This document shows positions 43,300-49,501 of a stretch of DNA of 49,501 nt, in pieces. Location of the stretch: NCBI GenBank assembly GCA_002070945.1, contig MWEG01000082.1, positions 1 through 49,501 of the forward strand, given 5' to 3'. The stretch is from Lentisphaerae bacterium ADurb.Bin082 (lineage in GTDB: Bacteria; Verrucomicrobiota; Lentisphaeria; Oligosphaerales; Oligosphaeraceae). Each line of letters opens with the position of its first letter. The stretch's first letter is position 1. Made by a program: the position numbers and the translations under genes. Below the pieces are notes generated by a model. The model saw nothing but the letters and a program-made list of their open reading frames with translations. It was not told the DNA's origin and searched no databases.

Positions 43300-43655
43300 A
43301 GTGCCTTTACAAGGCACCACTTTCAGGGCGCACCTATCCCCAGGATGAAGCCTGGTGATAAGCATGGTTAAGCGCTTATGGCGCATGTTGATATGACTTT
43401 AAGCATGATACATTTTTGCCGGCTAAAGGTCTGTGGAGGACACGTGTCGAAAGCTCCGCTGTCCACTAACATCCATGAACGTCCACGTCCACTCTCCACT
43501 CATGTCCACTTCTGTCCACAGTCCATCGTCTACTAACGTCCATTAATGTCCACTTAAGTCCATTGTCCACAGTCCACTCAAGTGCTCTATCCGGGAAGCC
43601 TGATTCTGGAGCTCACCGGAACTCCGAGTATCAATGACTGGCGCATTACCCGGCA
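43300..43655 (-). repeat. Composite repeat element, copy E2 (inverted)
   Basis: Reverse-complement counterpart of 20133-20480, holding the same parts in the same order: hairpin GTGCC/GGCAC (43301-43317, with a different loop), REP-like hairpin CCAGG/CCTGG (43340-43355), the conserved A-rich block, the palindrome GACACGTGTC (43439-43448), the GTCCAC array (43459-43580) and the terminal block to 43655. It takes up over half of the 636-bp gap 43149-43784, which otherwise holds no gene beyond a possible short relic frame (43582-43686). Confidence 0.85.
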
Positions 43656-43784
43656 GCAGGTCCTGGTTTGCCTTTACCTGGCATGACATTATTTTAACGG
43701 AGTCATTATCTGCCGCCAGTTGACAGCCCGTGACCGACGACGGCTTCCCGCGTTTTTCTTTTTTTCTTTGCCAAGGACTTCCTC

Positions 43785-46094
43785 ATGTTCAAGCCTGCGT
43801 CCTATTTTTCCGCCTTGATGTTCTGTGCTGCGGCGTCCTCGGCTGCGGCCTTGCCGCTGGCCACGGAAGGCGCGCAGACCTGCTGCATCGTGCGTTCCTT
43901 CCCGGCGCCAGAGCCAGTCTGCTTCGCAGCAGATGAACTGCAACGCTTCCTGTGGGAAATCACCGGCGTTTGCCCATACGTGAGGAAATCCCCCATGGGT
44001 GGCAAGCGCACCAATATCGTGCTCGCCTGCCCCGATGCCTGGGCCACCGCCAATCCGGAAACCTTCACGCAAGACTTGCAGGCCATTGGCGACACCGACG
44101 GCTTTGCCGTGCGCACGATCAGAAACACGGTCTACATCGTCGCCAATGAACCAAAAGGCGTGCTCAACGGCGTCTATGACTTCCTGGAACGCAACACCGA
44201 CATCGTCTTCCACCGCCCCAACGCCCAGCCTATCTACGGCCATACTCCCAACCTGACTGCCAAGCACGCGGACTACCGCCAGGTTCCGGCCTTTATCCAG
44301 CGCGGCTTCCAAATCAACGTTGACCAGCAGTACGAACCCTCGGAACTCTGGCTGGCCCGCAACCGCAACAACACGACTGCCGCGCCTGAGCAATTCCGCG
44401 ACAACCGCCTTAAATACGGCATGTGGCAGAGCTATGGAGGCGGCCACAACCTGAAACGCTGGATTCCGCCGCAGGTCTATGGCGAATCCAATCCCGACTT
44501 CTTCCCCATGATCGATGGCAAGCGCGACGTCAACGGCCATAATCAGCTCTGCTTCACTAATCCACGCCTGCTTGACGAAATGACCCGACTGGTCCTAGAA
44601 CAAATCAGCCTGGCGCCCAGCCCGACCTACTACAAGACTTATAACATCATGACGGAAGACTGCAACGGCCTGTGCGAATGCCCGCAATGCCTAGCCCCTA
44701 TCAAGCTCCCTGACGGCGCCCTCCTCCCTCCTGACGACCCGAGCTTCCGCTCCACCCAACATTACATCTTCATGAACGAAGTGGCCAGGCGCGTCACCGC
44801 CATTCATCCCAAAGTCAAAATCAACACCTACGCCTACTCGTGGTCTGTCACGCCACCTAAAATTGAGCTTTTGCCCAGCGTGACCGCACGCTTCTGCACA
44901 GTGATGAAAAACGACAAGGAGTCGATCAACGGCCCGTCCAACGCCAAGTGGCTCGACCTGACGACCAGGTGGAGCCGCCAAAAGGCCAACCTGGTCTGGC
45001 GGGAATACTACGGCCTGGGCGCCAGGTTCTGCCGTCCAGTGGCAGAAGTCGTTGCTGAAGACCTCCGCACCATCCTCGCCCTCGGCATCAACCGCGCCTT
45101 CTCCGAATCCGCCTTCAATGAAAATCCTGACCGGCAGAAAGAGCATCATCCCTTCGACGTCTCAGCCATGGAATACTGGGTGATCAGCCGCCTGTACTGG
45201 GATCCGACCCAGGACGTCCAAAAGCTTCGGGACGACTTTCTCCGCCGGACTTTCCGGGAGGCTTTCGCGCCCATGAAGACCTTCTTCGACGCCATCCGGC
45301 AAAAATGGTACGCGACCGCCAAAGCTTCCACCTTCCTGGACAATCCGGTCAAATCGGCTGACTACTACATCATCCAGGCCGGCATTGAGACGCTGTGCCG
45401 GGACTCCCTGGTCGAGGCCGAAGCCCTGGCTGTGCATCCCGGGTCGCTCAAACAGGTCCGCGCCATCCGCTCTGTCTTCGAATACTGGATGGCCGAGGCG
45501 CCGAAATCACGCACTCCGGAAATCGTCGTCCCCAAAATCAAGGATGTCGCCGCCCTAGCTGACATGCCTTGGCAGATCAACGGTCTCAACCGCATGAATT
45601 CCGCTGAGCCGTCGCAGTTCCAGAGCCGAATCCGCCTGGCCCATGACATGGACAACCTGTTCATTGACTTCGCCTTTGACCACCCTGCCCCCGATCAGAT
45701 CAACGGCGTGCGTCCACCCCAGCCCAAGGAAACCTGGCCAGCTGGCGAACATCTGGAATTCTTCCTGGACGGCGCCCTGGCCGACCAGGCGCAATACTAC
45801 TTCTTCGTCTTCAACGCCTTTGGCCTTAAATGGGATGGCATCGGCACCGAATCAGACTGGAACGGCGATTGGTCCCTGCAAACAGAAATCCACGCCACCG
45901 GCTGGACAGCGCACCTCATCATCCCTATGAACACCATCGGCGTCAACGTGACCCAGCGCAGCAAGCTCAACGGAACGTTCTACAAACAAACAAATTACGG
46001 CGAAGAGAAAAACCGTGTGCGAGAGCATTCCAGCTGGGGCGGCGCTGGCCTGCACTCAGCCGCTGGCTTCGGACAATTCGTCCTCGAATGGTGA
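43785..46094 (+). CDS. Secreted DUF4838 protein with CBM9-like C-terminus
   Basis: Predicted extracellular glycoside hydrolase, 769 aa. Signal peptide at residues 1-22 (ending SSAAALP), an alpha-glucuronidase-like N-domain (about 25-150), the DUF4838 core (about 230-480) with NPDFFPMIDG and the motif NGLCECPQC (Cys297, Cys299, Cys302), then a CBM9-like module (about 600-769: LFIDFAFDHPAP, HLEFFLDGALADQAQYYFFVF, WTAHLIIPMNTIGV). AAGGA lies eight bases before the ATG. The composite repeat E2 ends about 130 bp upstream, as E1 does for the other large DUF4838 gene. The next gene starts 64 bp downstream. Confidence 0.82.
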   Translation: MFKPASYFSALMFCAAASSAAALPLATEGAQTCCIVRSFPAPEPVCFAADELQRFLWEITGVCPYVRKSPMGGKRTNIVLACPDAWATANPETFTQDLQAIGDTDGFAVRTIRNTVYIVANEPKGVLNGVYDFLERNTDIVFHRPNAQPIYGHTPNLTAKHADYRQVPAFIQRGFQINVDQQYEPSELWLARNRNNTTAAPEQFRDNRLKYGMWQSYGGGHNLKRWIPPQVYGESNPDFFPMIDGKRDVNGHNQLCFTNPRLLDEMTRLVLEQISLAPSPTYYKTYNIMTEDCNGLCECPQCLAPIKLPDGALLPPDDPSFRSTQHYIFMNEVARRVTAIHPKVKINTYAYSWSVTPPKIELLPSVTARFCTVMKNDKESINGPSNAKWLDLTTRWSRQKANLVWREYYGLGARFCRPVAEVVAEDLRTILALGINRAFSESAFNENPDRQKEHHPFDVSAMEYWVISRLYWDPTQDVQKLRDDFLRRTFREAFAPMKTFFDAIRQKWYATAKASTFLDNPVKSADYYIIQAGIETLCRDSLVEAEALAVHPGSLKQVRAIRSVFEYWMAEAPKSRTPEIVVPKIKDVAALADMPWQINGLNRMNSAEPSQFQSRIRLAHDMDNLFIDFAFDHPAPDQINGVRPPQPKETWPAGEHLEFFLDGALADQAQYYFFVFNAFGLKWDGIGTESDWNGDWSLQTEIHATGWTAHLIIPMNTIGVNVTQRSKLNGTFYKQTNYGEEKNRVREHSSWGGAGLHSAAGFGQFVLEW

Positions 46095-46158
46095 ACCGAA
46101 AACCAACCTGGCCCCAGCCCATGCTCAATTCGTAGATGTCAAACAAGGAGATTCCATC

Positions 46159-49100
46159 GTGAAAAGACAGCGATTCAGCCGACATGGCCTGGCCTTGCGA
46201 TTCTGTCTTATCCTCGGCTTGGCTATGGCCGTGAGCATGAACGCATTAGAAGTCCGCAACCCGTCTTTTGAGGACGGCCGCCGAGGCAAAGAGGAAATCG
46301 GCTCCAGCTGGTGGTGGAACAACATCAATTGCAATGCCATTACCCTGGATACAGAAGTCAAGCGTTCTGGCCAACGGTCGCTCTGCCTTGACATCACCGA
46401 AAACTCCATCCTCTCACGGCCTCAAGGCCGCTATTGGAACCGCCATCTGCTGGTATCCCAGTCCATCACCGCTGAACCGGAAACCATCTATACCGTCAAA
46501 GCCTGGATCAAAACCACCCTAAGCAAGGGCACTGCCGGAATCGCCATCCAAATGCGAAAAAAAGACGGCGCACTCATCCGTAACCACTGGGCACCCCAGA
46601 AATTCTTCGTCGTCACTGCGCCGATGGACGATTGGCAGGAGTTGGTCTATACCTTCAAGACGCCAGACGAATGCGAACGCTTTGACCTCATCCTGGGAGC
46701 AGAAGACGCCCTCGGCAAAATCTGGTTTGACGATGTCTCAGCCGCCGAAGGCGCCAGCATCCCGGCTGTGCCCAACGCCATGCGCCGTCCTGTTATCGAC
46801 GGCCAGCTGTCCTTCCCCGGCGAGTGGGATAACGCCCTGGTGCTCAATGGCTTCATCCAAGTCGGCGACGAGGCTCCCAAGCGCACTCCCGCCATCACCG
46901 ACTCCGAAGTCAAAATGCTCGCCCACGGCAACCTTCTGCTCTTCCGGGTCTGCTGCCAAGAGCCGACGCCAACCCAAATCATCGCCCATGCCCTGCTTAG
47001 AGACGGTAAGGTCTGGAATGACGACTGCTTCGAAATCTTCATCGATGCCCAACGCAGCGCCGCCGCCTACTACCAAATCATCGTCAATGCCGCTGGCGCC
47101 ATCTACGACGCCAACGGACGTGACACGACCTGGAATCCGGAAGGCTTGCAAAGCGCAGTCTGGAAGGACGAACACGAATGGGGCTTTGAATTGGCCATCC
47201 CCTTCATTGACCTCGGCTATGGCCGCGTCGAAGCCGCCAATCCCAACAAGCCCATGGCCTTCGGCTTCTTCCGTAAACGCCACCTCCAGGACATGGAAAA
47301 AGGCGAACGCAGCTCCTGGCTGATCTGGCCTATTGGCAACTACTCCACCCCGAAAAACTACTGCCCAATCGACGTCGGGCTGGACGTGCCCGGTGCGACC
47401 GTGTCTTTCCGAACCCGCGGCACTGATGCTGTCTCCATGAGCATTCCCCAGGCCTGGGTGACTAAAAAGCCGCTTTATGAGGAATTGATGGGTGATGAGC
47501 CGCTGCTGGCACCGGGGCAATCGGCTGGCACCATGTCCATGTATGGCCTGATGTCCGGCCTTCAACGCAAGCCCAGCACGGCCTTCGCGCTCCAGCATGG
47601 CCTCAAGTACCACTACGACGAACTGGCGGCGCTGTACCGTGAACTCAATATCTCGCCTGCCATGCGGGTTGAAAACGACCCGCAGGCTTTCACTTCCCGC
47701 ATGCAAAAAAAATACGGCTTGAAGACTGCCATCAATCCGCAGCCACAATACGGCGGCTATCAATTCCGCGGCCCTCTCATCGGTGTGCCTAACAGTTATG
47801 GCTCCAAGCACTACTTGATCGCTGACCCGCGCGTCCAGGACGCCATCGTCGAACACGTCAAAAAGGAGACCGCGCTATACGCTGACCGCCTTGACAGCAT
47901 TGTCCTCGGCCATGAAACGCATTACATCTTTTTCCAAACATATAACGAACTGAGGCAGGCTTACTTAGAGCAAAAGCCGGAGCAGTGGCGACAATTCGAA
48001 AGCGACGCCAAAAAACGCTATGGCTTTGACAAGTACAGCCTGCCGGAAACCTTGGCCGGAGCCAATCCGTTTGAGCGCATTGTCGTACATCGCTGGATAT
48101 TAGATGCCTACAACGACTGCATGCGCCGCTGCGCTGACGTCATCCGCAGCATCGACCCGAGCATCGCCATCGTCTCAGACATCGAGGTCAATGGCATCTT
48201 CCCCATGACCTACGAAAAAACGCCCGGCGTCTATGACTATGTCACCCAGCAGCTGCTTTTCGGCGGCGGTTATTTCCGCCAGGACGTGGCCTTCGGAACC
48301 AAGCTGATGGGCGACGTCTCCGGGATTCCGGTCATGGCAGGGCCGCATATCGAACACTATTTCCTCAGCCTGAATGAACACGAGGTCAACGAAGTGCTTT
48401 CCAGCGCCTTCAGGGTCGGCGCCGGCGGCATAAAACTATGGCTCTGCGATTGGTTTGGCAAAACCATGACCGACTGCTATGGCGCACCCAAGCGCTTCCA
48501 TGAAATCATCAACTGCGTCCGTCATCTCAGCACCATGCGCAAACTGCGTTTCCCTGAGCCAGACACGGCAATCCTGTTTTCTAACTTCACGCGCTTTGGC
48601 CGCTTCAGCTGGCGCGACGGCGGCGACGGCACCGAATACGAATCCCTGTTCACGGTGCTGGGGCCGCGGGCGCGGTCGTGGTTCCGCTTTCTCAGCGATC
48701 AGACTTTGCCAGCAGTCGGTGACCTCAGCAAATACAAGGTCATCTATGTGCCTGACGCACGCTTCCAGGATCAAGCCGTCGTCGACGCCCTCGTAGCATA
48801 CGCCCGCGCCGGCGGCGTCCTGGTTTTGGAATCGCCAGACGCTTTCCGCTTCGACCTGGATGGCACGGAACGCTCTGACTTCTGCCGAGAGTGGACCGGC
48901 ATAGAGCGCCAAGCCCCGCGGCCAAACCCCGGCGCTTTCGCCATTGCCCCGCATCAAGACTTCGCCGGCCTATCTGCCCTCACGAGTCCTATCCCGTCCT
49001 TTCTCAAAAACATCCCGCAGGTGGCCATCACCAGCGCCAACGCCACTGCACTGGCTGCTTATCCTGATGGCGGGCCGGCCGTTGTCCTCAACCGCCTCGG

Positions 49101-49501
49101 CCAGGGACGCATCATCACGTTCGCCGTCAACCCGTTCACCCAAGACCTGTACGGCAATGCCGCCTGGTGGAATTTCTTCCGCGCTCTGCAGACTGACCTC
49201 GGATGCGCCGTCGACCATGACTTGTGGCGCTTCCGGTTTCCCATGGCCACGACTCCAGCGCCCGCCCCCTGGCCAGTCGACCTGGCCTGCTTGACCGGCA
49301 ATGCCTTTGCCTGGGAATACGACGCTGTCCAGGAAGGCCCCAACTTGCGCCTGCCCTTCACTGTCGCCTACTCCACTGCGCCAGACTTGCTCCCGGACGC
49401 CAATCGGAACCTGTTCAACCGCGGCTTCTCCCTGCACCAAAAACCAGTGGCAGCCTCCCGAAAACAGCCGTATGCTGGTCTGGAGCCGTATGCCGTAGCC
49501 T
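46159..49501 (+). CDS. Very large secreted modular glycosidase-like protein (partial at 3' end)
   Basis: Open from GTG 46159 to the window edge, 1114 codons without a stop; AAGGAG sits eight bases before the GTG. The layout is a signal peptide (ending AMAVSMNA), a CBM4/9-like beta-sandwich (about 34-200, opening VRNPSFEDG), a CBM9-like module (about 207-425, MRRPVIDGQLSFPGEW), a TIM-barrel-like catalytic part (about 480-800, with LDSIVLGHETHYIFF, AIVSDIEVNG and GGIKLWLCDWFG), and a glutamine amidotransferase-like fold (about 858-970, YKVIYVPDARFQDQAVVDALVAYARAGG in outline). This order recalls GH42-type enzymes with added binding modules. Unlike its neighbours it lacks the CxCxxC cluster. Follows a DUF4838 gene by 64 bp; probably one operon. 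Confidence 0.8.
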   Translation, partial: MKRQRFSRHGLALRFCLILGLAMAVSMNALEVRNPSFEDGRRGKEEIGSSWWWNNINCNAITLDTEVKRSGQRSLCLDITENSILSRPQGRYWNRHLLVSQSITAEPETIYTVKAWIKTTLSKGTAGIAIQMRKKDGALIRNHWAPQKFFVVTAPMDDWQELVYTFKTPDECERFDLILGAEDALGKIWFDDVSAAEGASIPAVPNAMRRPVIDGQLSFPGEWDNALVLNGFIQVGDEAPKRTPAITDSEVKMLAHGNLLLFRVCCQEPTPTQIIAHALLRDGKVWNDDCFEIFIDAQRSAAAYYQIIVNAAGAIYDANGRDTTWNPEGLQSAVWKDEHEWGFELAIPFIDLGYGRVEAANPNKPMAFGFFRKRHLQDMEKGERSSWLIWPIGNYSTPKNYCPIDVGLDVPGATVSFRTRGTDAVSMSIPQAWVTKKPLYEELMGDEPLLAPGQSAGTMSMYGLMSGLQRKPSTAFALQHGLKYHYDELAALYRELNISPAMRVENDPQAFTSRMQKKYGLKTAINPQPQYGGYQFRGPLIGVPNSYGSKHYLIADPRVQDAIVEHVKKETALYADRLDSIVLGHETHYIFFQTYNELRQAYLEQKPEQWRQFESDAKKRYGFDKYSLPETLAGANPFERIVVHRWILDAYNDCMRRCADVIRSIDPSIAIVSDIEVNGIFPMTYEKTPGVYDYVTQQLLFGGGYFRQDVAFGTKLMGDVSGIPVMAGPHIEHYFLSLNEHEVNEVLSSAFRVGAGGIKLWLCDWFGKTMTDCYGAPKRFHEIINCVRHLSTMRKLRFPEPDTAILFSNFTRFGRFSWRDGGDGTEYESLFTVLGPRARSWFRFLSDQTLPAVGDLSKYKVIYVPDARFQDQAVVDALVAYARAGGVLVLESPDAFRFDLDGTERSDFCREWTGIERQAPRPNPGAFAIAPHQDFAGLSALTSPIPSFLKNIPQVAITSANATALAAYPDGGPAVVLNRLGQGRIITFAVNPFTQDLYGNAAWWNFFRALQTDLGCAVDHDLWRFRFPMATTPAPAPWPVDLACLTGNAFAWEYDAVQEGPNLRLPFTVAYSTAPDLLPDANRNLFNRGFSLHQKPVAASRKQPYAGLEPYAVA

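Noticed and set aside
43720..43725. TTGACA before the third DUF4838 gene as a promoter
   Set aside because: No -10-like sequence at 16-18 bases; the region downstream is GC-rich.
46738..47856. 372-residue minus-strand frame at the right end
   Set aside because: Opposite the long modular protein that has a good start site and recognisable modules in order.

Overview
The window looks like a chromosomal segment from a GC-rich, polysaccharide-degrading bacterium of the PVC superphylum, most likely Lentisphaerota (Victivallis/Oligosphaera-like). This is inferred from gene content only. The markers are a type II-secretion-like prepilin with the H-x9-DG motif, three DUF4838 proteins, a DUF4091 protein, a sialate O-acetylesterase, several CBM9-like modules and a flavin-dependent thymidylate synthase. 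No rRNA, tRNA or CRISPR array was found.

Layout. 1-213: the tail of an Ala/Pro-rich protein, then a heptad-repeat hairpin in front of the CCA-adding enzyme (213-1643). 1675-5880 (minus): sugar solute-binding lipoprotein, a small secreted beta-domain protein, MtlD and a ROK kinase. 6062-11809 (plus): secreted protein with a degenerate SGNH-like tail, XagB-type GT2 glycosyltransferase, multipass membrane protein and Ogt; the first three look like an exopolysaccharide unit. 12025-14321: KAS II-like ketosynthase, its own ACP, and ThyX. 14390-22605: DUF4091 protein, then a lower-GC island with a large DUF4838 protein, a lone RelB/DinJ-type antitoxin and a HipBA pair, bordered by dispersed repeats. 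22840-29940: prepilin, Gfo/Idh/MocA oxidoreductase, second DUF4838 protein, methyltransferase, sialate O-acetylesterase. 30021-35360: DJ-1 family protein, ABC-2 permease without an ATPase, repeat-type protein, large methyltransferase. 35379-43148 (minus): two units, one of TolC, Zn-ribbon protein and CBM9/TIM-barrel protein, the other of a glycosidase-like protein and an MFS transporter. 43785-49501: third DUF4838 protein and a very large modular glycosidase-like protein that runs off the window.

How it fits together: most of the window serves extracellular glycan attack (DUF4838, DUF4091, CBM9/TIM-barrel and acetylesterase proteins, several with signal peptides), uptake (solute-binding protein, MFS) and sugar conversion (Gfo/Idh/MocA, MtlD, ROK). 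Five of the glycosidase-like proteins carry the same Cys-x-Cys-x-x-Cys motif after an acidic strand end.

The most unusual structure is a composite non-coding element of about 350 bp. It has a degenerate GTGGAC array, a GACACGTGTC palindrome, a REP-like hairpin and a second hairpin. It occurs twice, at 20133-20480 and, inverted, at 43300-43655, each time about 120-130 bp upstream of a DUF4838 gene and in the same orientation relative to it. A partial third copy lies at 16887-16935.
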